Part shown: in pieces, positions 6,467 to 14,168 of the stretch | Numbering within the stretch: position 1 is the stretch's first letter | Layout: each line of letters begins with the position of its first letter | Notes under the pieces: generated by a model | The model's database searches: none | The model's input: only the letters and a program-made list of their open reading frames with translations | What the model was told of the DNA's origin: nothing | Position numbers and translations under genes: made by a program | Assembly: GCA_016879935.1 (NCBI GenBank) | Contig: JAACJQ010000090.1 | Coordinates: 1-33,753, forward strand | Direction: 5' to 3' | Origin: Archangiaceae bacterium | GTDB taxonomy: Bacteria; Myxococcota; Myxococcia; Myxococcales; Myxococcaceae | Length of the DNA stretch: 33,753 bases

Positions 6467-8056
6467 ATTGGTGACGCTCACGTTCACGGCATTCGGCCAC
6501 ACGCTCGACCTGAGCTGCGCCTGATTCTCCACCGACAGGTTCGTGTACGAATACGTGCCGCTCGGCGCGAAGTTGCTGATGGTCTCGGTGCGCGAGTACC
6601 GCCACGTGCCCGGGGAAATCTCGGTGAAGGTGACTCCGGAGCCACCGCCCCAGATGTTGCCGCTGGGCCCGCTGAAGCTGCCGTTGAACCAGTTCACCGG
6701 CGCCTGCGACGTCGCCACGACGGTCAGCGTGATGACACCACCATCGAAGAGCGCCGAGGGTGTCGCCGTCACGCTCGTGATGACGGGCGGGCCGCTCGTG
6801 CGGGTGTTCGTCACGCTCACGGTCACCGGGCTCGGCCAGACCGCCGAGGTGAGCTGCGCCTGATTCTCCACCGACAGGTTCGTGAACGAGTACGTGCCGC
6901 TTGGTGCGAAGGGGTTGATGGTCTCGGTGCGCGAGTAGCGCCAGGTGCCCGGTGAAATCTCGGTGAAGGTCACTCCGGAGCCGCCGCCCCAGATGTTGCC
7001 GTTGGGTCCACTGAAGCTGCCGTTGAACCAGTTCACCGGAGCCTGCGACGTCGCCACGACGGTGAGCGTGATGACGCCGCCATCGAAGAGCGCCGACGGC
7101 GTTGCCGTGACACTCGTGATGACGGGCGGGCCGCTCGTGCGCGTGTTCGTCACACTCACCGTCACCGGGTTCGGCCACACCGCCGAGGTGAGCTGTGCCT
7201 GATTCTCGACGCTCAGGTTCGTGAACGAGTACGTGCCGCTCGGCGCGAAGGGGTCGATGGTCTCGCTGCGCGAGTAGCGCCACGTGCCCGGTGAAATCTC
7301 GGTGAACGTCTCGCCCGAGCCGCCGCCCCAGATGTTGCCGCTGGGTCCACCGAAGCTGGCGTTGAGCCAGTTCACCGGAGACTGCGACGTCGCCACGATG
7401 GTGAGGGTGATGACGCCGCCGTCGAACAAGGCAGAAGGCGTCGCGGTGGCGCTGATGATGACGGGCCGCGCTCCGACGCCCGCGTCACAGCCGACCGTAC
7501 ACACGGCTGCGCCTCCCGCCGAACCGCCACCGGCCGAGCCTCCGCCAGCAGCTCCGCCGCCCGTTCCCGACAGACAACGCCCACCCAGTGAGCCGCCGTC
7601 CACCGCTTTTGGAAACGCGGAGCAGCGATCGACGCACGCGCCACAGACACTACCGTTGGTGCCGCACTCAGCATCGAACACACCGAGCTGACAGACGCCG
7701 TTGGCGCAGCAGCCGGGGCAGGTCGAAGGGCCGCACGCTCCACTCGCGCCCCCCGCGGTGACGAAGCCCCCGCCCGCCGCGCCACCAGCCCTCGCCGCTC
7801 CGCCCCCTGCTCCCGACGAACCGCCGCCAGCCGCGAAAGATTGAACGCACTGCCCCAGCTGACAGGTGAGCCCCGACAGCGTGCAGTTCGAACACGCGGA
7901 GCCGGCGGAACCACACGCGCCAGGCTCGATGCCGCTCACGCACTGCCCCGACGAGTTGCAGCAGCCGACGCAGCTTCCCGGGTCACAGCCGCCGGCCTGC
8001 ACCCCCACGTTGCAGCCCGCCGCCATCAACACCATCACCACCAGCAGTCCGCGCAT
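6461..8056 (-). CDS. Lipoprotein with two Cys-rich modules and three 113-residue repeats
   Basis: 531 residues from ATG 8056, with GGGAG seven bases upstream. MRGLLVVMVLMAAGC is a lipoprotein signal (lipobox MAAGC). Two Cys-rich modules follow (about residues 22-65 and 100-145; CDPGSCVGCCNSSGQC and CGPSTCPGCCANGVCQLG), joined by Gly/Ala/Ser spacers. The C-terminal two thirds consist of three near-identical 113-residue repeats containing TPSALFDGGVITLTVVATSQ and EISPGTWRYSRTETI, which look like immunoglobulin-like or other beta-sandwich domains. It is most likely exposed at the cell surface, with the spacers holding the repeats away from the membrane. Adhesion or binding is a guess. A longer in-frame extension upstream of 8056 is Arg-rich and not credible. 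Confidence 0.85.
   Translation of the reverse strand: MRGLLVVMVLMAAGCNVGVQAGGCDPGSCVGCCNSSGQCVSGIEPGACGSAGSACSNCTLSGLTCQLGQCVQSFAAGGGSSGAGGGAARAGGAAGGGFVTAGGASGACGPSTCPGCCANGVCQLGVFDAECGTNGSVCGACVDRCSAFPKAVDGGSLGGRCLSGTGGGAAGGGSAGGGSAGGAAVCTVGCDAGVGARPVIISATATPSALFDGGVITLTIVATSQSPVNWLNASFGGPSGNIWGGGSGETFTEISPGTWRYSRSETIDPFAPSGTYSFTNLSVENQAQLTSAVWPNPVTVSVTNTRTSGPPVITSVTATPSALFDGGVITLTVVATSQAPVNWFNGSFSGPNGNIWGGGSGVTFTEISPGTWRYSRTETINPFAPSGTYSFTNLSVENQAQLTSAVWPSPVTVSVTNTRTSGPPVITSVTATPSALFDGGVITLTVVATSQAPVNWFNGSFSGPSGNIWGGGSGVTFTEISPGTWRYSRTETISNFAPSGTYSYTNLSVENQAQLRSSVWPNAVNVSVTNR
6464..7465 (-). repeat. Three in-frame tandem repeats of 339 bp
   Basis: Identical landmarks recur exactly 339 bases apart: the complement of CCAGATGTTGCC near 6651, 6990 and 7329, and the P-V-I codons at 6787, 7126 and 7465. 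Units are 7127-7465, 6788-7126 and 6464-6787, the last ending 15 bases early at the gene's C-terminus. The two C-terminal units are closer to each other (WFNGSFSGP) than to the first (WLNASFGGP), suggesting a recent second duplication or gene conversion. Confidence 0.95.
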
Positions 8057-8172
8057 CGAGGTGCTCCCGAACCAGGCGCGTCGCGCGCCGTCGAGCACTC
8101 TTGGAACCAGCGGGTGGAGATTATTGCCGCGCATGTCGCCCCTCGTGCCAGAGGAGCAGGTGAGCGCACAAG

Positions 8173-8484
8173 TCAGCGACGCAACAGGCGCGACAGGCCG
8201 TACACGATGGGCCCCACGGCAATGATGAACTTCCCGCCACCGGCCGCCGCGGCGAACGTCACCACCGTCACCAGCACGCCGCCCACGAGCCACAACAGCG
8301 CGACACCGGAGTCGTCGGAGGCCGAGCCGTCTTCGTGTTCGGAGCTCTGCCAGTCGAGGTCGCGAACGCAGATGCGCGCGAGGCCGGGTGACGCGCCCTC
8401 CTTCACGAGCTGCGTGGCGATGTCGTCGGGGTCGTGACCCTGCTGCTGCAGGTCGAAGGCGCGGTCGGCGAAGGTGGCTGACAT
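8173..8484 (-). CDS. Small membrane protein, function unknown
   Basis: 103 residues, with CGGAG about eight bases before the ATG. The first half is a hydrophilic domain (MSATFADRAFDLQQQGHDPD, then VKEGASPGLARICVRDLDW) that looks like a short helical domain of the kind found in small membrane-associated proteins. The second half has one or two hydrophobic segments (about 62-80 VALLWLVGGVLVTVVTFAAA; 86-98 FIIAVGPIVYGL) and ends in an Arg-rich tail, so it is an inner-membrane protein. It lies 116 bases upstream of the repeat lipoprotein on the same strand and is divergent from the DUF1554-type lipoprotein gene. Confidence 0.75.
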   Translation of the reverse strand: MSATFADRAFDLQQQGHDPDDIATQLVKEGASPGLARICVRDLDWQSSEHEDGSASDDSGVALLWLVGGVLVTVVTFAAAAGGGKFIIAVGPIVYGLSRLLRR

Positions 8485-8583
8485 GGTGTGGCTCCGGGTG
8501 AAGGCCGGCTCGTCTCGTGCCGGGGTTGCCTGCTATTGGGGGCGACCCGAGTTCTTCCGTCACGGTCTGGAGCACTTTCTTCG

Positions 8584-9363
8584 ATGCGCACCTCACTTCT
8601 GCTCGTTCTGCTGTGCGCTGGCTGCGGAGGCGGCACCGTGAACCCGCCGCCGGTGAACTGCGACGCCACGACGTGCACGGGCTGCTGCAAGAACAACACG
8701 TGCCTCGGTGGCGCCGAGCTGAACGCGTGCGGCTCCGGTGGTGGTCAGTGCGTCGACTGCGGGTCGAACCGGTTCTGCATCAACGCGACCTGTCAGGTGG
8801 AGCCGCTGCCGGCAGGTGCGAAGCTCGCCTTCGTCACACGCACCACCTTCAAGGGAAACCTCGGTGGCCTCGCCGGAGCTGATCAGCTCTGCGACGCCGC
8901 GGCGCAGGCGGGAACGTTGCCGGGGCGCTTCAAGGCGTGGCTCTCGACGAACCGCTGGGACGACGTGCGCAGCGTCGCCGTCTACGTGCACGCGGTCGAC
9001 CGCTTCACGAGCAACGGGCCCTGGTACCTGCCGGGCGTCGGCTCCAATGGCAGGCGCCTGCAGGTGTTCTCGAGCCGCGCGGCGATGCGCTCCGCGCCGC
9101 TCGTCGCCATCGACCGCAACGAGCTGGGCCAGCCGGTGAGCTCGTCGGGCCGCAACGTGTACACCGGCACGCAGGCGACCGGGCTCTCGCTCACCGTCGC
9201 GCGCTTCGGTCAGCCGGTCAGCACCTGCGACAACTGGACCTCGGCGGCGACTGGAGACCAGGCCACCATCGGTACGGTCTACGGCCAGGGTGGCGATTGG
9301 ACGGCGCTGAGCGACTCGCAGCGCTGCGACGCCGACCTCTCGCTCTACTGCTTCGAAGACTGA
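8584..9363 (+). CDS. Lipoprotein with DUF1554-like (lectin-like fold) domain
   Basis: 259 residues. MRTSLLLVLLCAGC is a short lipoprotein signal. A Cys-rich module (about 22-70: CDATTCTGCCKNNTC, then CGSGGGQCVDCGSNRFC) closely resembles those of the divergent repeat lipoprotein. The C-terminal domain (about 78-259) has KLAFVTRTTFKGNLGG, LAGADQLCDAAAQAG, FKAWLSTN and a terminal C-D-A-D-L-S-L-Y-C-F. This is the pattern of DUF1554, which is found in Leptospira and myxobacterial surface proteins and resembles C-type-lectin folds. Ligand unknown. The stop is one base from the stop of the convergent SRPBCC gene. Confidence 0.85.
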   Translation: MRTSLLLVLLCAGCGGGTVNPPPVNCDATTCTGCCKNNTCLGGAELNACGSGGGQCVDCGSNRFCINATCQVEPLPAGAKLAFVTRTTFKGNLGGLAGADQLCDAAAQAGTLPGRFKAWLSTNRWDDVRSVAVYVHAVDRFTSNGPWYLPGVGSNGRRLQVFSSRAAMRSAPLVAIDRNELGQPVSSSGRNVYTGTQATGLSLTVARFGQPVSTCDNWTSAATGDQATIGTVYGQGGDWTALSDSQRCDADLSLYCFED

Positions 9364-9364
9364 C

Positions 9365-9811
9365 TCAGGCCGCTTCGTCGGGCTCGCCGGCTCCCGTCTC
9401 GATGAGCTGCTTGAGGCTCTTCGTCACGTACGTGCCCCACGCGCCCGAACACGCGTCGAAGCACTCGAACGCCGGCACGAGCCCACGGTGCGTGAACACG
9501 ACCTCGGTCTTCGCGCCCTGCTTCGCGATGTCGAAGACGATTTCGGTGTCGCTCCACTCGTGCTGGTCCTTCACGAACGAGAGCGTGGCCGAGAGCACCT
9601 TCCACACCATCCTCTTCCCGGGAATCACCTCGGTGAGCTTCTGCCGGCTCACGTGCATCTTCGGGTAGCGGTAGGTGAACTCGTCTCCGAGCTCGGCGGT
9701 CTGACCTTCGACGGTCTGCGACCACCAGCCGCGCACGTTCTGAATCGCCGCGAAGACGGCCTCGGGGCTCTGCGTGACGGTGAAGCGGGTGCTGAAGCTC
9801 TGGTCTTTCAT
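9365..9811 (-). CDS. SRPBCC/AHSA1-like ligand-binding domain protein
   Basis: 148 residues from ATG 9811. The protein has the START-like pattern of the AHSA1 group: FSTRFTVTQSPEAVFAAIQN, then VRGWWS, GDEFTYRYP, GKRMVWKVL, TEIVFDIAKQGAKTEVVFTH, and a C-terminal helix with GAWGTYVTKSLKQLIETG. Such proteins bind small hydrophobic ligands or help chaperones and are often co-encoded with regulators. The start overlaps the sigma factor's stop as ATGA, so it is the third gene of the SDR/sigma/SRPBCC unit. No signal peptide; cytoplasmic. Confidence 0.85.
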   Translation of the reverse strand: MKDQSFSTRFTVTQSPEAVFAAIQNVRGWWSQTVEGQTAELGDEFTYRYPKMHVSRQKLTEVIPGKRMVWKVLSATLSFVKDQHEWSDTEIVFDIAKQGAKTEVVFTHRGLVPAFECFDACSGAWGTYVTKSLKQLIETGAGEPDEAA

Positions 9812-10683
9812 GGCGTGCTCGTGAAGGTCGCCTCGAGGGCGATGGTGGGAACGTGGCGGTAGTCGCGCACGAGGGTGACGTGGTGGGGCCCGAACTCGAG
9901 CGTGACGAAGTACGCGGGCCGCGGGCTGGTGGAGGGGCGGAACATGGCGATGACGGGCCGGCCTTCGACGAAGCCGGCTTGCGCGCGCAGGTCTTCTTTC
10001 GGCGCCGCGTCGGCGTAGCGCGTGAAGTACTCGGCGGCACCGCGGCCTTTGCGTTGGTGTCGCGAGACCAGGTCGAGTCGTGTCTCTTCGCCGAACAAGG
10101 CGCGCAGGCCGTCCCAGTTCCGCTCGTTGAAGAGGTGCGCGTACGTTCGCAGCCGGTCGAGGTCGACGGGCGCTCTTGCCTGACTCGCCGCGGTCGTCGC
10201 CACCTTCGCGCGGGCACGCACGAGCGCGGCCTTCACGGCCAGCACGCTCACGCCCATGTTCTCGGCAGTCTGTTCGAGCGACAGGCCAAGCACGTCTTTG
10301 AAGGCGAGCGCGCTTCGCTGCAACGGCGGCAGCGAGGCGAACACCTGGAGCGCGGCTTCGACGCGCGCGCCGTCGGGTTCCACCGGGTCGGTCATGGGCA
10401 CCTCGAGCAAGTCGACGTCGGCGGTGTGAACTCCAGCGCGTCGCAGGAAGTCGAGCGCGGTGTTGTGCGCGATGCGGAAGAGCCACGGGCGGAGCGGCGG
10501 CGCCGACTCCATCTCGGCGAGCGCGTAGAAGGCCCTGGCGAGCGTGTCTTGCACGACGTCTTCGCCGTCGAACAGCGAGCCCGTCATGCGCGTGCAGTAG
10601 CGGTGCAGCTCGGGGCGCACGTCGGCCACCAGCTCCATGAAACGAAGGCGCGCCTCGGCCATGTCGTGAACGAGGTCGCTCAT
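9808..10683 (-). CDS. ECF sigma factor with SnoaL/NTF2-like C-terminal extension
   Basis: 291 residues. Sigma-2 covers about 12-80 (VRPELHRYCTRMTGSLFDGE, DVVQDTLARAFYAL, LRPWLFRIAHNTALDFLRR). Sigma-4 covers about 115-170 (LPPLQRSALAFKDVLGLS, LEQTAENMGVSVLAVKAALV). The extra 120 residues (about 180-291; RLRTYAHLFNERNWDGLRAL, then RPAYFVTLEFGPHHVTLVRD) resemble the SnoaL-like extension of ECF41 and SigJ-type sigma factors. In these the extension replaces a separate anti-sigma factor and tunes activity. The DGGGR and NPDKL motifs described for ECF41 are not visible, so subgroup assignment is open. It is coupled by ATGA overlaps to the SDR gene upstream and the SRPBCC gene downstream, a setting like that of ECF41 genes, which usually sit by small redox enzymes. 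Confidence 0.85.
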   Translation of the reverse strand: MSDLVHDMAEARLRFMELVADVRPELHRYCTRMTGSLFDGEDVVQDTLARAFYALAEMESAPPLRPWLFRIAHNTALDFLRRAGVHTADVDLLEVPMTDPVEPDGARVEAALQVFASLPPLQRSALAFKDVLGLSLEQTAENMGVSVLAVKAALVRARAKVATTAASQARAPVDLDRLRTYAHLFNERNWDGLRALFGEETRLDLVSRHQRKGRGAAEYFTRYADAAPKEDLRAQAGFVEGRPVIAMFRPSTSPRPAYFVTLEFGPHHVTLVRDYRHVPTIALEATFTSTP

Positions 10684-11384
10684 GGCAACGCTCGCAGGCC
10701 GGTGCCCTTGACGGCGACCGATGACGTTTCTCCCTCGAGCGCCTTCACGATGGCTGAAGCCACCATGTCGACGTCGAGCTGCACCTCGTAGCGCTGTTGC
10801 ATGAAGGCCTCCGCAGTCATCCCTGCCATCGCACCGTAGGCGGTCGCGGCGGTGGTGCCGATGGTCGTTCCGATGACGAGCTGGTCGGGCACGACGGTCG
10901 AGAAGCGCACGCCCAGGTCGCGCTCGTTCGAGACGCGCTGCGCGTAGTCGGCGAGCCACCACTGCATGCGTTTGGCGCCCGCGTAGCCGCCCGAGAAGGG
11001 AGAGCCGTTGAGCGCTGCGCCGCTCGAGACGACCACGACCGCCGAGCCGCGGGGCATCGAGAGCGCCTGCTTGAGGAAGTGAAACGTCGCCTGCAGGTCG
11101 ACGTTCCACGCCTCGGAGAAACTGGCCCAGTCGAGCTCGTCGAAGCGGCCCATGGTGGGCGTGACACCGGCCGAGAGCACGAGCAGGTCTGGCTTCACCT
11201 CGCGCATCACCTTCGCGGCGACCTCGGCAGACGTCACGTCACCCCGAATGGTGTCGGCGTTCGCGTCTCTGCGCGAGACGACCGTCACCTGCGCGCCCTT
11301 CGCCACGAGGGCCTTCACCGTTGCTTTGCCGATGCCCGAAGTGCCGCCCGTGACGACGGCCCGTTTGCCTCGAAGTGCGTTCAT
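10680..11384 (-). CDS. Short-chain dehydrogenase/reductase (SDR)
   Basis: 234 residues from ATG 11384. Rossmann glycine motif TGGTSGIGKA (about 13-22), with VSRRD at the end of strand 2 suggesting NADP preference. LSAG takes the place of NNAG, a catalytic Ser lies in VVSSGAALNG, and Tyr and Lys are in GGYAGAKRMQ. This is the classical SDR catalytic set at normal length. The substrate cannot be read from sequence. It is the first gene of the coupled SDR/sigma/SRPBCC unit and may be the enzyme whose supply that sigma factor controls. Confidence 0.9.
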   Translation of the reverse strand: MNALRGKRAVVTGGTSGIGKATVKALVAKGAQVTVVSRRDANADTIRGDVTSAEVAAKVMREVKPDLLVLSAGVTPTMGRFDELDWASFSEAWNVDLQATFHFLKQALSMPRGSAVVVVSSGAALNGSPFSGGYAGAKRMQWWLADYAQRVSNERDLGVRFSTVVPDQLVIGTTIGTTAATAYGAMAGMTAEAFMQQRYEVQLDVDMVASAIVKALEGETSSVAVKGTGLRALP

Positions 11385-11425
11385 GAGGCGAGAACGATTC
11401 AGCCCGGCGAAAAGATGCGGTGCCT

Positions 11426-11453
11426 CGTCGATTTTCGGCTCGGTCGAGTGACG
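11426..11453 (-). promoter_or_regulatory. Candidate ECF41-like promoter before the SDR/sigma operon
   Basis: On the minus strand CGTCACT (11453-11447) is followed after 16 bases by CGACG (11430-11426), about 42 bases before the SDR start codon. The published ECF41 consensus, from memory, is TGTCACA-N16-CGTC, so this is a partial match. It would place the operon under its own sigma factor. Confidence 0.3.
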
Positions 11454-11594
11454 AAGACGGCGGGGCTCGGCCACTCAGGGCATGCACTCCCAGTTTTTCG
11501 GGGCCGCCGCCGGCTGTTGCGGCAGGCCTCTCCCGCGGATTCTCCGCGGCTGCACCTGTGTGTCCGCGCTCACGCCGGCAGCCCTGCGGCGCCC

Positions 11595-13274
11595 ATGAAG
11601 TTCAGCCAGAAGACGGTCGCGACGGCAGCGGTGGCGCTGCTGGTCGGCGCTGCGTGGGTGGCGGTCTTTGCCCGTCTCTCGAACCCCTCGTTGCTGTTCC
11701 GTGGGTACAACTCCGACGACGCGATGCCGGTGTTGATGTCGAACGACGACACCTTTCACCTGGAGTCGCTCTACTACTGGGCGCAGGACCGCTTCTCGGG
11801 AACCCCGTTCTTCATCCTCTCGCTCGTCCACAAGGCCACGGGCTTCTTCTGGACGCCGAGTGGTCTGGCCATCGTGCAGGCGCTCTGGTGCGGGTCGTCG
11901 GCGCTCGTCATCTGGCGGTGGTCGGGCCGGGTCAGCATGGCGCTCGCGTGGGCCACGATGTTGCTCGTGGGTGGTGTGTGGACCGACCTGCTCTTCGAGC
12001 TCGCGCAGCCCTATGCGTGGCAGCTGACGTGGCTGTGCCTCGCGGCCTGGGTGATGAGCTGCCGGCTCGAGGAGACAGGCTTCGGTGGCTGGAAGGGTGG
12101 AGTGCTCTTCTTTCTGCTGACGTGGCAGGCGCAGGCCGCCAACGCGATGAGCGGCACCTGGCTGGGCGTGTTGGCGGTGGTCGAGCTGGCGCTCGCTCGG
12201 GGTCGAAGACTGCGCGCCATCGCCACGGTGGTGTTGCCCATCGCGCTGGCCATCACCGGAGAGTGGCTGCTGCGGCGGCTGTACTGGCTTCGGTACTGGC
12301 GCGAGCACCGGGTGAACGTCGCCAGCCCGCTCGGCATCAATCTCGAGGGCGCGCTCGATTCGTACGCCGTGATGCGCTCGTGGTTCGATTGGTGGCACCT
12401 CGGAGCGCTGGTCGCGTGCCTCCTGGTCGCGGTCGCTGCGTTGCGGTGGAGGACGATTCCCCGGTGGCTGGTCTACCCGGCCGCGTTCTTCGTGATGAAC
12501 GTGCTGCAGCCCTCGGTCGTCACGCACATTCAGATTTCGGGAACGGCCCAGAAGTACTTCACCCTGGCGGGCCTGCTTGGCCCTTGGGTGGTGGTCGCCG
12601 GGCTGGCGCTGGTGCTCGAGTCACGCGGCTGGTGGTGGCCCCTCGTTCCTTCGGTGGCGCTCGTGCCCTTCGGGCCGCTGGTGAGGCCGCTCCCGCCGCC
12701 CGACCTGGCGTTCGATGCCGCGCTCCGAACGGCGAACGAGCTCTCTCGAACCGTGAAGTCAGGCTTTCTCGCGTCTGGCTATTGGGAGACGTACGCGCTC
12801 GCCAGCCTCACTCCGAACGTCAAGCCGGTCTCGAGACACCGTCAGAGCCAGCGCACCCATCACCTCTTCGAGGAGATTTCTCGGACCGACTCGATGTGGC
12901 TGGGGTGCCGGGGAACCGACGGGAACCCCGAACGAGACCTCGAGTTCTGGCCACACGTGCTCGTGGGTCGAACGCTCTTCGTGCCTCAAGGCGAGCGCTT
13001 CGTCGGAGTCGGCGAGGCCGAGTTCCGTCGTTACCGGCGCGCGAAGGTGTCGTGGTCGAAGCGCAGCCGCGTGTGCCCTGACGAGCCGCTCGTCGTCGAT
13101 GGCCGGGGCACCCTCGTGCTCTTCGACCCCAGCGAGGTGGTCTTCACCGTCGACGAGCTCGAGGGCCCAGCGCCGACGCGTGAGGGCACGGCGTGGCTGT
13201 GGCAGCTCGACGGCCACCTCACCGTTCGCACCAACGAGTGCGTCGACACGTTCGCCTTCATCACCGACGAGTGA
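11595..13274 (+). CDS. Polytopic inner-membrane protein with C-terminal extracytoplasmic domain
   Basis: 559 residues. I chose ATG 11595 because the first transmembrane helix starts at once after MKFSQK (TVATAAVALLVGAAWVAVFA). About ten hydrophobic segments follow up to residue 365, many Trp-rich. The last 190 residues are hydrophilic with four Cys (GCRG, RVCPDEP, NECVDTF) and probably lie outside the membrane. The short loop after helix 1 contains YNSDDAMPVL. Acidic residues at this place are typical of GT-C glycosyltransferases, so a lipid-linked sugar transferase is possible but unproven. Divergent from the SDR gene. No close family is recognised. Confidence 0.75.
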   Translation: MKFSQKTVATAAVALLVGAAWVAVFARLSNPSLLFRGYNSDDAMPVLMSNDDTFHLESLYYWAQDRFSGTPFFILSLVHKATGFFWTPSGLAIVQALWCGSSALVIWRWSGRVSMALAWATMLLVGGVWTDLLFELAQPYAWQLTWLCLAAWVMSCRLEETGFGGWKGGVLFFLLTWQAQAANAMSGTWLGVLAVVELALARGRRLRAIATVVLPIALAITGEWLLRRLYWLRYWREHRVNVASPLGINLEGALDSYAVMRSWFDWWHLGALVACLLVAVAALRWRTIPRWLVYPAAFFVMNVLQPSVVTHIQISGTAQKYFTLAGLLGPWVVVAGLALVLESRGWWWPLVPSVALVPFGPLVRPLPPPDLAFDAALRTANELSRTVKSGFLASGYWETYALASLTPNVKPVSRHRQSQRTHHLFEEISRTDSMWLGCRGTDGNPERDLEFWPHVLVGRTLFVPQGERFVGVGEAEFRRYRRAKVSWSKRSRVCPDEPLVVDGRGTLVLFDPSEVVFTVDELEGPAPTREGTAWLWQLDGHLTVRTNECVDTFAFITDE

Positions 13275-13317
13275 CTGGTCGGGCTTGCGGACGAGGCCAG
13301 GGTGTCGACGTCGGCCC

Positions 13318-14061
13318 TTACCCGGTCTGCTTGGCGACGGCGGCGGCTCCAGCCTTCGCGGCGGCTTCGTCGAGGTAGCGCGGCGCTTCGGCGAACGAGA
13401 GGTCGTCCTTGAAGCGGTAGAGGCGCGGCATGCCCGTGGGGATGTTGAGCTCGACGATGTCGTTGTCGGAGATGTGCTCGAGGTACTTCACGAGCGCGCG
13501 GAGTGAGTTGCCGTGCGCGACGATGACGACGCTCTGACCGGCACGGAGCTGCGGCACCACGAAGTCGTGCCAGTACGGCAGCACGCGGGCGACGACGTCT
13601 TTGAGGCACTCCGAGGTGGGCAACGCGTCTGGCGCGATGGCGCGGTAGCGCTTGTCGTTGCCCGGGTGGAACTCGTGGCCCGGCTTCACGGCCGGCGGCG
13701 GCACGTCGTAGCTGCGCCGCCACAGCTGCACCTGCTCCTTGCCGAACTGGTTCACCATCTCGACCTTGTCCTTGCCCTGCAGGTCGCCGTAGTGCCGCTC
13801 GTTGAGGCGCCACGTGCGGTTCACCGGCAGCCACACCTGCCCGAGCTCTTGCAGCGCGAGGTTCGCCGTTCGCACCGCGCGCGAGAGCAGCGACGTGTGC
13901 CCCGTGTCGAACCAGAGGCCCTCTTTCTTCATCAAGGCTCCGGCGTTGCGCGCTTCGGCTTCGCCCTGGGCCGTCAGGTCGACGTCCACCCAACCAGTGA
14001 AGAGGTTCTTCTCGTTCCAGCTGCTCTGTCCGTGACGCACGATGCACAGGGTCGATGGCAT
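13318..14061 (-). CDS. gpmA: 2,3-bisphosphoglycerate-dependent phosphoglycerate mutase
   Basis: 247 residues, the usual GpmA length. It interconverts 2- and 3-phosphoglycerate in glycolysis and gluconeogenesis. The phosphohistidine motif LCIVRHGQSSWNEKNLFTGW lies at residues 5-24 (His about 10). SRAVRTA, RLNERHYGDLQG (catalytic Glu about 88), the second His in VIVAHGNSLRAL (about 183) and ELNIPTGMP near the C-terminus complete the active site. ATG 14061 gives the family N-terminus; in-frame codons further upstream add only non-conserved sequence. It is divergent from the coiled-coil protein gene and convergent with the polytopic membrane protein gene. Codon use matches its neighbours, as expected for a core gene. 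Confidence 0.97.
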   Translation of the reverse strand: MPSTLCIVRHGQSSWNEKNLFTGWVDVDLTAQGEAEARNAGALMKKEGLWFDTGHTSLLSRAVRTANLALQELGQVWLPVNRTWRLNERHYGDLQGKDKVEMVNQFGKEQVQLWRRSYDVPPPAVKPGHEFHPGNDKRYRAIAPDALPTSECLKDVVARVLPYWHDFVVPQLRAGQSVVIVAHGNSLRALVKYLEHISDNDIVELNIPTGMPRLYRFKDDLSFAEAPRYLDEAAAKAGAAAVAKQTG

Positions 14062-14168
14062 GGCGGCGTTGTAGCGAAGTGCCGCCACCTCGTCAGGCAG
14101 CTTCGTGTAATGCCCTGCGCCCGAACGCCACTTGTCGTGGCTCAAGGTCCACCTTCCCTGGAGTGCCC

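Noticed and set aside
11533-11549. CCGCGGA-TTC-TCCGCGG hairpin before the membrane protein gene as an operator
   Set aside because: Short GC palindrome in GC-rich DNA with no second copy or link to a known site. Not strong enough to annotate.
10797-11594. Long N-terminal extension of the polytopic membrane protein
   Set aside because: It lies opposite the well-supported SDR gene and reads as Arg/His/Gly-rich shadow sequence. The first membrane helix begins right after ATG 11595.
13318-14145. Longer gpmA starting at 14145
   Set aside because: GpmA proteins start a few residues before the RHG motif. The 28 extra residues have no match to the family.
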